Shown: positions 8,332-19,039, counted from the first letter of the stretch. The stretch: 64,000 nucleotides of DNA from Xanthomonas euroxanthea (GCF_900476395.1 NZ_UIHB01000002.1:62001-126000); one strand, 5' to 3'. Translations and numbers: made by a program. Notes: generated from the sequence alone by a model not told the origin.

Positions 8332-10745
8332 GGGGTCTCCTGCTCGAGCACGCAGGGCAGCGGGCCGACCCGCGGAATGCCGCCGGGGTTGGCCGGGTAG
8401 GTGAACCGAGCGCTGCAGCGGCCAGCGGGCAGCTCGACCAGGATGCGGTTGTCGATTTGCAGGTTGTCCAGATAGGTTTCGCCGTCGTAGCCGACCACCA
8501 CGCGTTCGGCATTGCCTTCGCGCTGCACCACGCTGCCGACCGGCAACGGCACACCCTGGGCGTCGTGCAGCACGATCATGGCCGCGCGTACCCGGGTGAT
8601 GCCGAAGCGCACCGCCACCCCGGACTGCTGGCGCGGTGTCACTGCGGTATCGACGCGGTCCACGCGCAGGTCCGCCGGCAGGTTCAGGGTGTCGATGGAC
8701 AACTGGTTGCGCTGCCACGACTGCAGCGGGGTGACCAGCAGCATCCCGCGGGCGTCGGTGACGCCGATCAGGCGATTCTCCAGCCGCACCGGAATGCCGG
8801 GCTGGCCGTCGGTGGACACCACCGCGAAGGCATCCTGGATGTCGCGCGCGGCAAAGCCGCGGCCGTTCATCCACACCAGGCTGCCGCTGGCACTGGCATA
8901 GCCGAAGTTGTTGCCATCCTGGTTGGCGACGCCCAGGTTGTAGCGGCCGATGCGGTTCAACCACCCCAGTTCGGCCAGGCCGCCGCTGGCATCGTCGCCG
9001 GCCCGCCCCTGCAGGCGCCAGCCGATCCCGCCCAGGTCGCCGTCGCCGGGCAGCGGCTGGCTGAGGTCGGCCACAAAGCCGGTGCGGTTGCCGTTGCGCT
9101 GCATTGATGCGCTGGCCTGGCGCAACTCGCCGAACGTGGTCGACAGCGACAGGTACAGGCTGCGGTCGCTGCGCACATCCAGGTTCTGGTTGCCGGACAG
9201 GTTGGCCGCCCAGTTGCGCCCGAAGTTGCGCGACCAGAACAGGCTCGCGTAACGCGAGGTGTCGCCTTGCGGGTAGCTCAGGCGCACATAGCTGGTGCCC
9301 AGCGAGCCGATCGGATTGACGTTGATGCCGAATGCCACGCGGTCGCTGATGCGCGCCGGCAACGCGCCCTGCAGCGCGCCCAGGTCGCGATAGTCGCCGT
9401 GGGTGCGCTGGGTACCGGCGGTGACGTTGAAGCGACGGTTGTTCCAGGCATAGCCCAGCACGTACTGGCCACCGCGCAGCGCATCCATCCGGCTGTGCGC
9501 ATAGGCGGCGTTGGCCACGCCGCCGACGCCGAGCAGCCACACACCGCCCGCACCGGCATTGACCACGCCGCCGCCGGCCTCGGCGTGCGCCTCGATGGTG
9601 AAGTCTTCGCGCAGGCCTTTGCGCAGCGTGGCGCTGGCAACCGTACGCGAGGCGTAGGAAAACGAGCGCACGCCGTAGTCCTGGCGCAGATGGCCGATGC
9701 CGGCCGACCACTCGGAAATGCCGCGGGCCAGCAGCTGCGGCGTGCCATAGAACGCGAAGTCCAGCCGGCGCACCTGGCCGAACGCATCGGTCACCACGAT
9801 CTGCGCCTGCCCGGTCCCGCTGATGCCTGGTTGCGCGGCCAGCTGGAACGGGCCGGCCGGCACCTGGCCGCTGTACTGGCGCAGGCCATCGACGTAGAGC
9901 TCCACGGTCGAGGGCACCACCGCCTCGCCCAGGAAGCTTGGCGTGGGGGTCAGCACGCGGTACGGCTGCAAGGCGTAATTGCGCCCGATCTGCACCCCGC
10001 CCAGGCGGATCGAGCGGCTCCAGTCGACAAAGCCGCTGTAGAAATCGCCGACCGTCAGGCTGGTGGCGCTGTCGGGGAAGTCCATCTGCCAGGCGCTGTC
10101 CAGGCGCACCGCTTCGCTGCGCCAGCGCTGGTCCTGCGGGCGGTCGTAGGCCAGGAACACCGCGGTGGTATCGACCATGCCGCGGCCGATGCCGAAGCCG
10201 CGCACTTCGGTCGCCAGCGACACGCTGCTGGCCCCGGCATTGCGCGTGGCATAGAAGTCGTAGTTGAGCAGCATGCCCGGCGAGGCGGTGGCGCTGGGCG
10301 GTGCGACCTGTTCGGCCTTCAGCACCGTGGTGGAGAGCGCCAGCTGCGCCAGCGGTACCTGCAGCGCCAGCCGTTGCAGCGCGGCGTCGTAGCGCACTTC
10401 CACGTCGGGCAGGCGATCCAGGTCGACCAGTTCGTTGGCGGCGCGGTCGGCCAGGATGAAGCCCAGCTTGCGCAGCGTGTCGACCGAGCCGCGCAGGTGA
10501 CCGTCCACCAGTTCGAACGGTGCCAGGCCGCGGTCGGCCTGATTGAGGGTGACATCCAGGTACAGCGTCTGCGGCAGGGCCGCCACGCTCTGCGGGGCCT
10601 GATCGGGCAGTGGCGCCATGTCGGCCAGGTCGCCGGAGCCGGCATGCGCCAGGCAGGTGGCGGTCGCAAGCAGCGTCATCGCCAGCCGGCCCGCATCACG
10701 GCGCTGTCGGCGCTGCCAACAAGGTGCGTTCGTCCGCCTCACCAT
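8328..10745 (-). CDS. Outer-membrane usher of a Csu-like pilus
   Basis: A protein of about 805 residues of the FimD/PapC usher family, the outer-membrane pore through which pilin subunits are assembled. After a signal peptide (MTLLATATCLAHA) it has the N-terminal domain (LYLDVTLNQADRGLAPFELVDG), a long barrel region with PSTVELYVDGLRQYSGQVPAGPF and GTGQAQIVVTDAFGQVRRLDF near the plug, and C-terminal domains (VRLENRLIGVTDARGMLLV). Two starts are possible: ATG 10745, overlapping the chaperone by 50 bp and giving an Arg-rich n-region, or ATG 10679 just past the chaperone stop. Confidence 0.9.
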   Translation of the reverse strand: MVRRTNAPCWQRRQRRDAGRLAMTLLATATCLAHAGSGDLADMAPLPDQAPQSVAALPQTLYLDVTLNQADRGLAPFELVDGHLRGSVDTLRKLGFILADRAANELVDLDRLPDVEVRYDAALQRLALQVPLAQLALSTTVLKAEQVAPPSATASPGMLLNYDFYATRNAGASSVSLATEVRGFGIGRGMVDTTAVFLAYDRPQDQRWRSEAVRLDSAWQMDFPDSATSLTVGDFYSGFVDWSRSIRLGGVQIGRNYALQPYRVLTPTPSFLGEAVVPSTVELYVDGLRQYSGQVPAGPFQLAAQPGISGTGQAQIVVTDAFGQVRRLDFAFYGTPQLLARGISEWSAGIGHLRQDYGVRSFSYASRTVASATLRKGLREDFTIEAHAEAGGGVVNAGAGGVWLLGVGGVANAAYAHSRMDALRGGQYVLGYAWNNRRFNVTAGTQRTHGDYRDLGALQGALPARISDRVAFGINVNPIGSLGTSYVRLSYPQGDTSRYASLFWSRNFGRNWAANLSGNQNLDVRSDRSLYLSLSTTFGELRQASASMQRNGNRTGFVADLSQPLPGDGDLGGIGWRLQGRAGDDASGGLAELGWLNRIGRYNLGVANQDGNNFGYASASGSLVWMNGRGFAARDIQDAFAVVSTDGQPGIPVRLENRLIGVTDARGMLLVTPLQSWQRNQLSIDTLNLPADLRVDRVDTAVTPRQQSGVAVRFGITRVRAAMIVLHDAQGVPLPVGSVVQREGNAERVVVGYDGETYLDNLQIDNRILVELPAGRCSARFTYPANPGGIPRVGPLPCVLEQETP

Positions 10746-11466
10746 TGATCCTTGCGATGATGGTGCCGCGGCCGAACTGGGCCAGCGGTGCACCCAGTGA
10801 CCAGCGCATGGTCTGGCCGGGCAGGACATAGCCCACCAGCCCGTTCAATGCGGTCTTGGTCGTGCCGTCGACTCGATGCTGCAGGTCGGCGACCTGGGCG
10901 TGCCCATTGCCGGTGTTGCTGATCTGGATCTGCGCAGTGCCGTCGCTGCCGGCGATCACCTGCGTGTTCAAGGTCGGCGCGGATTCGGTCTTGCCCGGCG
11001 GCAGCAGGAAGATCGGCACCGAGTAGCGCAGCACGAACTGCATGCCCTTGCGATCGGCATCGGCATTGGGCAATTCGTCGACGATGATGCGGTAGCAGGC
11101 TTCCTCGCTGGTGGGCGCGGGCCCGGCGCGAATGACCCGGATCAGCTGGCGCTCGCCGGCGGCCAGCGTGCGCATCGGCGGGCTGATCAGCAGTTCCTGG
11201 GTCGGGTCCAGCTGATCCTTGCCGTCGCGCTGGGTCCAGCGATAGGCCCGGGTCTGTACCTGCACCGGCGCGCTGCCGCTGTTGCTCAGCCACAGCCCGT
11301 CGGCGGACTGCTGCGCGTTCAGCGTCAGCGAGGTCGGTGCCAGCTGCAGGCTGGCCGCATGGGCCGGTTGCAGCGGCCAGCCGCTGCCAAGCGCCAGCAT
11401 CAGTGCCAGCCCGGCCGTGACCAGCCGGCCCGGCATCCGGTAGGACAGGGGGTGGTGCAATGGCAT
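10696..11466 (-). CDS. Periplasmic pilus chaperone (CsuC type), first copy
   Basis: A 256-residue periplasmic chaperone. A signal peptide (LVTAGLALMLALGSGWPLQPAHA) precedes SLQLAPTSLTLNAQQSADGLWLSN, YRWTQRDGKDQL, RQLIRVIRAGP and YRIIVDELP, the hallmarks of the PapD-like fold. Together with the usher and the downstream subunits it forms the core of an archaic chaperone-usher pilus system. It begins 8 bp after the main pilin stop and overlaps the usher start. It is clearly diverged from the second chaperone at 6206-6913, so the two are probably not a recent duplication. Confidence 0.9.
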   Translation of the reverse strand: MPLHHPLSYRMPGRLVTAGLALMLALGSGWPLQPAHAASLQLAPTSLTLNAQQSADGLWLSNSGSAPVQVQTRAYRWTQRDGKDQLDPTQELLISPPMRTLAAGERQLIRVIRAGPAPTSEEACYRIIVDELPNADADRKGMQFVLRYSVPIFLLPPGKTESAPTLNTQVIAGSDGTAQIQISNTGNGHAQVADLQHRVDGTTKTALNGLVGYVLPGQTMRWSLGAPLAQFGRGTIIARINGEADERTLLAAPTAP

Positions 11467-11474
11467 GCGCGCGC

Positions 11475-11999
11475 TCAATAGACGATCGTGGCGGTGATGG
11501 TGTCTTGGTAGGTACCGGTGGCGGGATTGTTGGCCGACGGGTTGGTCACGCGGCCGTAGACCGGATAGACCTGGTTGATGCCGGTGGCGGTGCGGCTCAG
11601 CGTATTGGTGCCGGTGGTGCTGCCCCAGACCGTGCTGCGGCCCAGATCCTGGTACAGCTGGTAGGCGATGAAGTTGTTGGTGGTGACCAGCGCATCGGTG
11701 TTCTTCATGCGGCGGGTGGTGACGTCGTTGGCGGTGCCGGCATTGCTGCCCGCGCTCAACGCAATGTTGTAGGGGGTCAGCGCGGTGCACTGTGCGGTCA
11801 CGCTGCCGTTGGCGTCGGCATTGGCGGTGGAGGTGGACAACACCGAGCCGAAGTCGACGTCCGTCGCGGACGCGGCGGTGATGGTGCAGGCCTTGGTGAC
11901 GGCGATCTTGACGTTGAATGTGGTGGTATCTGCTGCAGTGGCAGCGCCAATGGTCGAGAGCAGGCCAAGGGACAGCAGGACAGGGCGGACAGTACGCAT
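11475..11999 (-). CDS. Major spore coat U pilin (CsuA/B-like)
   Basis: A 174-residue secreted pilin. A signal peptide (VLLSLGLLSTIGAATA) is followed by DTTTFNVKIAVTKACTITAASATDVDFGS, one SCPU domain with paired Cys, RRMKN, FIAYQLYQD and the terminal TITATIVY. As the first gene of the cluster with the canonical single-domain form it is the likely shaft subunit. ATG 11999 is preferred because AAGGA lies 7 bp upstream; an ATG two codons earlier sits too close to it. Such pili mediate surface attachment and biofilm formation in other bacteria. Confidence 0.88.
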   Translation of the reverse strand: MRTVRPVLLSLGLLSTIGAATAADTTTFNVKIAVTKACTITAASATDVDFGSVLSTSTANADANGSVTAQCTALTPYNIALSAGSNAGTANDVTTRRMKNTDALVTTNNFIAYQLYQDLGRSTVWGSTTGTNTLSRTATGINQVYPVYGRVTNPSANNPATGTYQDTITATIVY

Positions 12000-12317
12000 G
12001 GACATTTCCTTGACCGGTCTGGTCATTGGTGACGCGACGACTCGTCGCCCCTGACCAAATGCATCAGCCATGCCAAAGATTACCCTGAATGATTTGGCTA
12101 TCTCACTGTTTAACCTCAGGGTTTTTCCCGAAAGTGCGATGTCTTTCGGATGACTCCGCTGACAGGCTTTTTGACGCGCGCGGTAGTGCGTCACACATGA
12201 ATACGTGGCGCCGCCAGTTTCCTGCTGCCCCGTCCGTTTCTGCGGTTCTGCCTCCGCAACGCAAAAACGCGCGCGCAGGCCGTTCAGATTCAGCCCGAAT
12301 CGGCGATAATCGTGGCC
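12000..12317 (+). promoter_or_regulatory. Divergent intergenic region between pilus operon and map
   Basis: 318 bp without a gene. It must carry the promoters for the pilus operon (leftward) and the map-glnD operon (rightward). The stretch 12070-12130 is noticeably richer in A and T than its surroundings, including CTATCTCACTGTTTAACC near 12099, which is where I would expect the pilus promoter. No sigma-70 or sigma-54 consensus is convincing by eye. Confidence 0.35.
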
Positions 12318-13094
12318 ATGAGCGTCAATCTGAAAACCAAAGAAGAAATCGAACTGATGCGCGTCGCCGGCCGTCTGGCCGCCGAGGTGCTCGATGTCGT
12401 GGCTCCGTACGTGCAGGCGGGCGTGACCACGGCCGAGCTGGACCGCATCTGCCATGACCACATCGTCAACGTGCAGGGCACCATTCCTGCCAATGTCGGC
12501 TATCGCGGCTTTCCCAAGAGCGTGTGCACCTCGGTCAACAACGTGATCTGTCACGGCATCCCGAGCGCGGCCAAGGTCCTGAAGGACGGCGACATCGTCA
12601 ATATCGATGTCACCGTCATCAAGGATGGCTGGCACGGCGACACCAGCCGCATGTACTACGTCGGCACGCCATCGGTGATGGCCAAGCGGCTGGTGGAAAC
12701 CACCTACGAAGCGATGTGGCGCGGCATCCGCGCGGTCAAGCCGGGCGCGACGCTGGGCGATGTCGGTCACGCGATCCAGAAGTTTGCCGAGGCCGAGCGC
12801 TTCAGCGTGGTGCGCGACTACTGCGGCCACGGCATCGGCAAGGTCTACCACGACGAGCCGCAGGTGATGCATTACGGCCGCCCCGGCGAAGGTCTGGTGC
12901 TCAAGCCCGGCATGACCTTCACCATCGAACCGATGATCAACGAAGGCACCTACCACCATAAGACCCTGCCGGACGGCTGGACCGTGGTGACCAAGGACCG
13001 CAAGTTGTCCGCCCAGTGGGAACACATGGTCGCGGTGACCGAAGACGGCGTGGATGTGCTGACGCTGTCGCCGAACGCTCCCGCGCCGGTATGA
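12318..13094 (+). CDS. map: Methionine aminopeptidase, type I
   Basis: Removes the initiator Met from nascent proteins. The 258-residue product shows the pita-bread fold motifs: VAPYVQAGVTTAELDRI, CHGIPSAAKVLKDGDIVNIDV with the first metal-binding Asp, HGDTSRMYYVG with the second Asp, CGHGIGKVYHDEPQVMHY with a metal His and the substrate His, and FTIEPMIN plus WEHMVAVTEDG with the Glu ligands. ATG 12318 gives the usual length; an in-frame GTG six bases earlier is the alternative. The stop overlaps the glnD start (ATGA). Confidence 0.97.
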   Translation: MSVNLKTKEEIELMRVAGRLAAEVLDVVAPYVQAGVTTAELDRICHDHIVNVQGTIPANVGYRGFPKSVCTSVNNVICHGIPSAAKVLKDGDIVNIDVTVIKDGWHGDTSRMYYVGTPSVMAKRLVETTYEAMWRGIRAVKPGATLGDVGHAIQKFAEAERFSVVRDYCGHGIGKVYHDEPQVMHYGRPGEGLVLKPGMTFTIEPMINEGTYHHKTLPDGWTVVTKDRKLSAQWEHMVAVTEDGVDVLTLSPNAPAPV

Positions 13095-15700
13095 CGGCCA
13101 CGCCGGCGGACCGACCCGACCCGGGTGCCGCCGGCGATGCCGAGTGGGCCGCGCAGGCGCGCCCGCTGCTGGTGCACGCCGACATGCGGCTGTGCAAGCG
13201 CTTCGACCAGGGCGAGCCGATCGAGCGCCTGGTGGCCTTGCGCGCACGCGCGGTCGATCAATTGATGCGCAATGCGTGGACGCGCTGCATCCCGGCCGAT
13301 GCCGAACTGTCGTTGCATGCGGTCGGTGGCTACGGGCGCGGCGAACTGTTCCCGCGGTCGGACGTGGATGTGCTGGTGCTGGGCGAGACCGGCGTGCAGC
13401 AACAGCACGAGCAGGCCCTGGCGCGGTTGTTTGCCTTGCTGTGGGATGTGGGCCTGCCGATCAGCCACGCGGTGCGCTCGCCGGCGCAATGCACCGCCGC
13501 GGCCGCCGACCAGACAGTGCTGACCGCCTTGATCGAGTCGCGCCCGCTGGTGGCCGGCAGCCAGGCGCGTGCGGCCCTGGCGGCCGCGATTTCGCCGCAA
13601 CAGGTCTGGCCGGCGCGCGAATTCTTCCAGGCCAAGCGCGAAGAGCTGCTGGCGCGGCACCAGCGCTTCGGCGATACCGCCGACAATCTCGAACCGGATA
13701 TCAAGGACGGCCCCGGTGGTCTGCGCGACCTGCAGACACTGGGCTGGATGGCGCTGCGCGCGTTCGGGGTCAAGGATCTGGAAGCGCTGGTCGGGCTCGG
13801 CCATGTCGGCTTCGACGAAGCCGCAGCGCTGCGGCGCGAACGCGAGGAGCTGGCGCGCTTGCGCTTCGGCCTGCATCTGGTCGCCAAACGGCCGGAAGAG
13901 CGGCTGGGGTTCGATTACCAGAAGACGCTTGCCCAGCGGCTGGGCTTTGCCGACGACCCGGAGAGCCTGGGCGTGGAAAAGATGATGCAGCGCTTCTACC
14001 GCAGCGCTGCGTTGATCCGCCGCATCAGTGACCGCTTGCTGCAGCGCTTCGAAGAACAATTCGATGGCGAAGCGGTGCCGGAGCCGCTCGGCGAGGGCTT
14101 CAGTCTGCGTCGCGGCTATCTGGCCGCGGATGCGGTGGACTGGCCGGCCGGCGATGTGCTGCAGGTCTTTGCGCTGTTTGCGCAGTGGGCGGCGCACCGC
14201 GAGGTGCGTGGGCTGCATTCGCTGACGGCGCGCGCGCTGGCCGAGGTGCTGCGCGAGTTGCCGGCCTACGACGTGGCCGGTGCGACTGCGCGCGACCGCT
14301 TCATGGCGTTGCTGCGCGGCCCGCGGGCGGTGGAGTCGCTCAACCGCATGGCGCGCCTGGGCGTGCTGGGCCAGTGGATCCCGGCATTCGCCAGCGTGTC
14401 CGGGCGCATGCAGTTCGACCTGTTCCATGTCTACACGGTGGACCAGCACACCTTGATGGTGCTGCGGAACATCGCGTTATTCGCCGCCGGTCGCGCCGAC
14501 GAGCGTTTTTCGATCACCCACGAAGTCTGGCCGCGCCTGCGCAAGCCGGAATTGCTGCTGCTGGCCGGGCTGTTCCACGATATCGCCAAGGGCCGTGGCG
14601 GCGACCATTCCGAGCTGGGCGCGGTGGATGCGCGCGCGTTCTGCCAGGCGCACCGGCTCAGCGACGGCGATACCGCGCTGGTGGCCTGGCTGGTGGAGCA
14701 GCACCTGCGCATGTCGGTGACCGCGCAGAAGCAGGACATCTCCGACCCGGAGGTGATCCACCGTTTCGCCACCCTGGTCGGCACGCGCGAGCGCCTGGAC
14801 TACCTGTACCTGCTGACCTGCGCCGACATCGCCGGCACCAGCCCCAAGCTGTGGAACGCGTGGAAGGACCGCCTGCTGGCCGACCTGTACTTCGCCGCGC
14901 GGCGCGCGCTGCGCGAGGGCCTGGAACATCCGCCGCCGCGCGAAGAGCGCCTGCGCGAAGCGCGCGAGTCCGCACGCGCGTTGATGCAGGCGCAAGGCCA
15001 CGACGATGCCACCATCGACCGCCAGTTTGCCGGCATGCCGGATGAAAACTTCCTGCGCTTCCGTCCCGAGCAACTGGCCTGGCAGGCGGTCTCGCTGATC
15101 GAAGTGCAGATCGGGCAGACCCTGGTCAAGGCGCGTCGCGCGGTGCCGGACAACGACGCGCTGGAAGTGTTCGTGTATTCGCCCGATCGCGATGGCCTGT
15201 TCTCGGCGATCGTCGCCACGCTGGATCGCAAGGGCTATGGCATCCATCGCGCCCGCGTGCTGGATGCGCCGCACGATGCGATCCTCGACGTGTTCGAGGT
15301 GCTGCCGCAGGACAGCTCCGCCGATGGCGACCCGCAGCGTCTGGCTGCGGCCTTGCGCCAGGTGCTGGCCGGCGACCTGCACAAGGTGCGGCCCTCGCGG
15401 CGGGCGGTGCCGCGCCAGCTGCGCCACTTCCGCTTTGCGCCGCGCGTGGAATTCAGCGAAAGCGCCGGTGGCCGCCGTACCCGCATCAGCCTGGTGGCGC
15501 CTGATCGCCCCGGCTTGCTGGCCGATGTGGCCAATGTGCTGCGCCTGCAACACCTGCGTGTGCACGATGCGCGCATCGCCACCTTCGGCGAGCGTGCCGA
15601 AGACCAGTTCCAGATCACCGACGAGCACGACCGCCCGTTGCCCGAATCCGCACGGCAGGCGCTGCGCGATGCGCTGTGCGCCTGCCTCGATCCCACCTAA
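13091..15700 (+). CDS. glnD: PII uridylyltransferase / uridylyl-removing enzyme
   Basis: Senses glutamine and adds or removes UMP on PII proteins (GlnB/GlnK), so it sets the nitrogen status of the cell. The 869-residue product has all domains in order. The nucleotidyltransferase motif [19 protein letters not shown] is near residues 78-96, the HD domain [16 protein letters not shown] near 495-510, and two C-terminal ACT domains ([19 protein letters not shown] and [19 protein letters not shown]). ATG 13091 overlaps the map stop, so the two are coupled. Confidence 0.97.
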   Translation: MTATPADRPDPGAAGDAEWAAQARPLLVHADMRLCKRFDQGEPIERLVALRARAVDQLMRNAWTRCIPADAELSLHAVGGYGRGELFPRSDVDVLVLGETGVQQQHEQALARLFALLWDVGLPISHAVRSPAQCTAAAADQTVLTALIESRPLVAGSQARAALAAAISPQQVWPAREFFQAKREELLARHQRFGDTADNLEPDIKDGPGGLRDLQTLGWMALRAFGVKDLEALVGLGHVGFDEAAALRREREELARLRFGLHLVAKRPEERLGFDYQKTLAQRLGFADDPESLGVEKMMQRFYRSAALIRRISDRLLQRFEEQFDGEAVPEPLGEGFSLRRGYLAADAVDWPAGDVLQVFALFAQWAAHREVRGLHSLTARALAEVLRELPAYDVAGATARDRFMALLRGPRAVESLNRMARLGVLGQWIPAFASVSGRMQFDLFHVYTVDQHTLMVLRNIALFAAGRADERFSITHEVWPRLRKPELLLLAGLFHDIAKGRGGDHSELGAVDARAFCQAHRLSDGDTALVAWLVEQHLRMSVTAQKQDISDPEVIHRFATLVGTRERLDYLYLLTCADIAGTSPKLWNAWKDRLLADLYFAARRALREGLEHPPPREERLREARESARALMQAQGHDDATIDRQFAGMPDENFLRFRPEQLAWQAVSLIEVQIGQTLVKARRAVPDNDALEVFVYSPDRDGLFSAIVATLDRKGYGIHRARVLDAPHDAILDVFEVLPQDSSADGDPQRLAAALRQVLAGDLHKVRPSRRAVPRQLRHFRFAPRVEFSESAGGRRTRISLVAPDRPGLLADVANVLRLQHLRVHDARIATFGERAEDQFQITDEHDRPLPESARQALRDALCACLDPT

Positions 15701-15729
15701 GTAGTCCGTCAGTCCGTTCGGAGACCCCC

Positions 15730-16899
15730 ATGGCCACCAGCAAGAAGACCGCGCGCAAGCAGGGCGCGACCACCACCAGCGCAGCGCCCAAGCGCGCCAC
15801 GCGCGACAGCGGCAAGGCGCGTCAGGCACCGGCTGTCGACAAGACCAAGGTCACCGCGGCGGCCGGCAAGGCCGTTGGCGCCGGCAAACGTGTCGTCAAG
15901 AAAAGCGTTGCCAAGAAAAGCGCGGCCAAGCCGGCCGCCAGTGCGGCCCCGCGCGTGGCCAAGCAGCCGACCAGCGTGGTGTCGGCACCAGCTGCCAAGA
16001 AGGCTGCCGCTGCAAAGAAACTGCCGATCGCCGAAAAGGCGGTGCAGGGTGCTGCAACGCAGGTGGGCAATGACGAACTCAGGTTCGGCATCGAGAATGC
16101 GTTCGAGCGCCGCGCCAGCCTGACCGTCGATGAGATCGACGGCTCCACCCGCGCCATCGTCACCCGCGTCATCGACGGCCTGGAGCGCGGCGAGTTCCGC
16201 GTTGCCGAGCCGGACGGGAAGGGCGGCTGGACCGTCAACGAATGGTTGAAGAAAGCCGTGCTGCTGTATTTCCGCGTCAACGAGATGGCGGTGATCGACG
16301 CGCAGCCGGCGCCGTTCTGGGACAAGGTGGAGTCGCGTTTTGCCGGCTTCGGCGAGGCCGAGTTCCGCAAGGCCGGCGTGCGCGTGGTGCCGGGCGCGGT
16401 GGCGCGGCGCGGCAGCTACTTCGGCAAGGACGTGGTGCTGATGCCGAGCTTCACCAACATCGGCGCCTATGTGGGCGAAGGCACCATGGTCGATACCTGG
16501 GCCACGGTGGGGTCGTGCGCGCAGATCGGCGCGCATTGCCACCTGTCCGGTGGCGCCGGCATCGGCGGCGTGCTCGAACCGCTGCAGGCCAGCCCGACCA
16601 TCATCGAAGATCATTGCTTCATCGGTGCGCGTTCGGAAGTGGTCGAAGGCGTGGTGATCGGTCACCACAGCGTGATCGGCATGGGCGTGTTCATTGGCCA
16701 GAGCACGCGCATCTACAACCGCGCCACCGGCGAGATTTCCTACGGTTACGTGCCGCCTTACAGCGTGGTGGTGTCCGGCCAGCTGCCGTCGAAGGACGGC
16801 TCGCACTCGCTGTATTGCGCGGTGATCGTCAAGCAGGTGGATGCCAAGACGCGCAGCAAGACCAGCGTCAACGAGCTGCTGCGCGGTCTGGCCGATTGA
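15730..16899 (+). CDS. dapD: Tetrahydrodipicolinate N-succinyltransferase with histone-H1-like N-terminal tail
   Basis: Catalyses the succinylation step of the lysine/meso-DAP pathway. From about residue 115 the sequence is Dap[38 protein letters not shown], and the left-handed beta-helix ([47 protein letters not shown]). Typical DapD is about 275 residues; this one is 389. The first 110 or so residues are almost only Ala, Lys, Thr, Val and Pro with KK pairs, like bacterial histone H1 tails. ATG 15730 is the first start after glnD, and no start with a better site is obvious nearer the enzyme domain. Confidence 0.93.
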   Translation: MATSKKTARKQGATTTSAAPKRATRDSGKARQAPAVDKTKVTAAAGKAVGAGKRVVKKSVAKKSAAKPAASAAPRVAKQPTSVVSAPAAKKAAAAKKLPIAEKAVQGAATQVGNDELRFGIENAFERRASLTVDEIDGSTRAIVTRVIDGLERGEFRVAEPDGKGGWTVNEWLKKAVLLYFRVNEMAVIDAQPAPFWDKVESRFAGFGEAEFRKAGVRVVPGAVARRGSYFGKDVVLMPSFTNIGAYVGEGTMVDTWATVGSCAQIGAHCHLSGGAGIGGVLEPLQASPTIIEDHCFIGARSEVVEGVVIGHHSVIGMGVFIGQSTRIYNRATGEISYGYVPPYSVVVSGQLPSKDGSHSLYCAVIVKQVDAKTRSKTSVNELLRGLAD

Positions 16900-17369
16900 G
16901 TAGCGCGCAGCCGGTGCTCGGCGCCACGGTGTCGCGTCCGGCCAGTGGCTGGATCCGTTGGGGCATCCCGGCCATGTGGTTGGGATGGGTAGCGCTCTAC
17001 GTGGCCGGCGCGCTGGTGCGCGATGGCGTGCCGCAGCAGCTGGAGGTCCTGCGTTGGCTGGCGCCTGCACTGGTGGTGCTGATGACGCTGCGTCTGGCAT
17101 GGGTATCCACCCGCTGGGCGCAGGTCCGCGATGCGGGCGATGCACTGGTGATCGTCCAGCATGGACGATCGCAGCGCGTGGATCTTGCCGAGTTGCGCTC
17201 GGTCGATGCCGCATGGCTGATTCCGCCACGGCGGATGGCGCTGAGATTCCACGGTACACGCGCCGATGTGGTGTTCCTGCCCGCACACGGGCAGGAACAC
17301 GATCAACTGGTAACCACCCTGTTGGCGCGTGCAAACGCGCGCCGCGGGGTCGAGAAGGAGACGAGATGA
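16896..17369 (+). CDS. Small membrane protein of unknown function
   Basis: About 157 residues, not recognised. The TTG at 16896 overlaps the dapD stop (TTGA), and GTG 16914 is an alternative start. Two hydrophobic stretches ([16 protein letters not shown] and [19 protein letters not shown]) suggest two membrane segments, followed by a soluble part of about 85 residues with [20 protein letters not shown], resembling PH-like domains seen after paired membrane helices. The end overlaps the next start (ATGA), so it belongs to the dapD-to-ArsC transcript. No catalytic motif is visible. Confidence 0.7.
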   Translation: MSSAQPVLGATVSRPASGWIRWGIPAMWLGWVALYVAGALVRDGVPQQLEVLRWLAPALVVLMTLRLAWVSTRWAQVRDAGDALVIVQHGRSQRVDLAELRSVDAAWLIPPRRMALRFHGTRADVVFLPAHGQEHDQLVTTLLARANARRGVEKETR

Positions 17370-17722
17370 CCACGCTCTACGGATTGAAGAACTGCGACAC
17401 CTGCAAGAAGGCGACCAAGTGGCTGGACCGCTTCGGCGTGGCCTACACCTTCGTCGACTACCGCGAGCACCTACCCGCGCCGGAGACGCTGCTGGATTGG
17501 GCCGGCAAGGCCGGCGGATTCGAGGCGATGATCAACAAGTCCTCGACCACCTGGCGGCAGCTGCCCGACAACAAGAAGACGCCGGGTTCGGACGCCGAAT
17601 GGAAGCTGCTGCTGCGCGAATACCCGCAATTGATCCGCCGCCCGGTGGTGGTGAGCGACGATGGTGCGTTCAGTCAGGGCTTCTCCGACAACGGCTTCAA
17701 GGCCAGGTTCAACATCGCCTGA
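17366..17722 (+). CDS. ArsC/Spx-family thioredoxin-fold protein (YffB-like)
   Basis: A 118-residue protein beginning [20 protein letters not shown], with a CxxC pair at residues 10 and 13 near the N-terminus as in the YffB/ArsC/Spx family. The middle WRQLPDNKKTPGSD and the end IRRPVVVSDDGAFSQGFSDN match the family pattern of a cis-Pro after RRP. AAGGAG lies just upstream of ATG 17366. E. coli YffB sits beside dapE, and the same pairing here supports that subgroup over true arsenate reductase. The substrate is unknown, possibly glutathione-linked. Confidence 0.85.
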   Translation: MTTLYGLKNCDTCKKATKWLDRFGVAYTFVDYREHLPAPETLLDWAGKAGGFEAMINKSSTTWRQLPDNKKTPGSDAEWKLLLREYPQLIRRPVVVSDDGAFSQGFSDNGFKARFNIA

Positions 17723-17833
17723 TGGCGCCATCGCGTCATCGGCTCGCGCATATGTGTGCGTGGCGGGCGCGTGGAAGGCCAGCTGCCTGCTGCTGCGGCG
17801 GCCCGGGTGCATCTTTTTATCGGAAGGACGAGC

Positions 17834-18967
17834 ATGACCAGTGACGTACTGCAACTGACCTGTGAGCTGATCGCACGCGCCTCGGTGACACCGGACGATG
17901 CCGGCTGCCAGGCGCTGATTGCGCAACGCCTGGAGGCCGCCGGATTCACCTGCGAGCACCTGCGCCTGGGCGAGGTCGACAATCTGTGGGCCACGCATGG
18001 CAGCGGTGCGCCGGTGCTGGTGCTGCTCGGGCACACCGATGTGGTGCCGCCGGGACCGCGCGAGGCGTGGACCAGCGATCCGTTCGATCCGCAGATCCGC
18101 GATGGTGTGCTGTACGGGCGCGGCACGGCCGACATGAAGGGCAGCGTGGCCGCCTTCGCGATCGCTGCCGAACAGGTCGCCGCCGCCCATCCGCAGCATG
18201 CCGGCACGCTGGCGGTGTTGCTGACTTCCGATGAGGAAGGCGATGCCATCGATGGCGTGCGGCGCGTGGCCGAGCTGTTGCGCACGCGCGGGCAGGCGAT
18301 CGACTGGTGCATCACCGGCGAGCCCTCGTCCACCGAGCGGCTGGGCGACCTGCTGCGCGTGGGCCGTCGCGGCAGTCTGTCCGGCACGCTGACGGTGAAA
18401 GGCGTGCAGGGGCATGTGGCGTATCCGCACAAGGCGCGCAATCCGATCCATCTGGCCGCGCCGGCATTGGCCGAGCTGGTGGCACGGCAGTGGGACGAGG
18501 GTTTCGAGAGTTTTCCGCCGACCAGTCTGCAAATTTCCAACATCCATGCCGGCACCGGCGCCAATAACGTGATTCCGGGCGAGCTGCAGGTGGCCTTCAA
18601 TCTGCGCTACACCCCGCTGTGGGATGCGCCGCGGCTGGAAGCGGAGATCGTCGCATTGCTGGATCGCCACGGGCTGGACTATGCGCTGCGCTGGCATCGC
18701 AGCGGCGAGCCGTTCTATACCCCGGAAGGGCGCCTGCGCAGCGTCGCACGCGAGGTGCTGGGCCAGTTTGCCGGCGCGCCCCCGGAAGAAAGCACCGGCG
18801 GCGGCACCTCCGATGCACGCTTCATCGCACCGTTGGGCGCGCAGTGCATCGAAGTCGGCCCGGTCAACGCCAGCATCCATCAGGTCGACGAGCATGTACG
18901 CGTGGCCGATCTGCAGGCCTTGCCGGCGCTGTACCGCAGCCTGATCGAGCGGCTGCTGGTCGACTGA
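17834..18967 (+). CDS. dapE: Succinyl-diaminopimelate desuccinylase
   Basis: A zinc peptidase-fold enzyme (M20) that removes succinate in the lysine/meso-DAP pathway, two steps after DapD. The 377-residue product has [12 protein letters not shown] with a metal His near residue 68, [15 protein letters not shown] with the bridging Asp, [13 protein letters not shown] with the catalytic Glu pair near 133, and the dimerisation segment [14 protein letters not shown]. The C-terminal HQVDEHVRV supplies a further ligand. ATG 17834 follows GGAAGGA. It is 111 bp downstream of the ArsC-like gene. Confidence 0.97.
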   Translation: MTSDVLQLTCELIARASVTPDDAGCQALIAQRLEAAGFTCEHLRLGEVDNLWATHGSGAPVLVLLGHTDVVPPGPREAWTSDPFDPQIRDGVLYGRGTADMKGSVAAFAIAAEQVAAAHPQHAGTLAVLLTSDEEGDAIDGVRRVAELLRTRGQAIDWCITGEPSSTERLGDLLRVGRRGSLSGTLTVKGVQGHVAYPHKARNPIHLAAPALAELVARQWDEGFESFPPTSLQISNIHAGTGANNVIPGELQVAFNLRYTPLWDAPRLEAEIVALLDRHGLDYALRWHRSGEPFYTPEGRLRSVAREVLGQFAGAPPEESTGGGTSDARFIAPLGAQCIEVGPVNASIHQVDEHVRVADLQALPALYRSLIERLLVD

Positions 18968-19039
18968 ACTGCCTGGCTGCCGCCCTTGTTGCCGCTGAAA
19001 CAGTTGCGCCCGCGAAAACGAACGGTTAGCGTCGGCCAC

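Noticed and set aside
6914-8554. Extended open frame joining the second chaperone to upstream sequence
   Set aside because: The part upstream of ATG 6913 is the wrong frame of the pilin-like and tip-protein genes; the signal peptide marks the true start.
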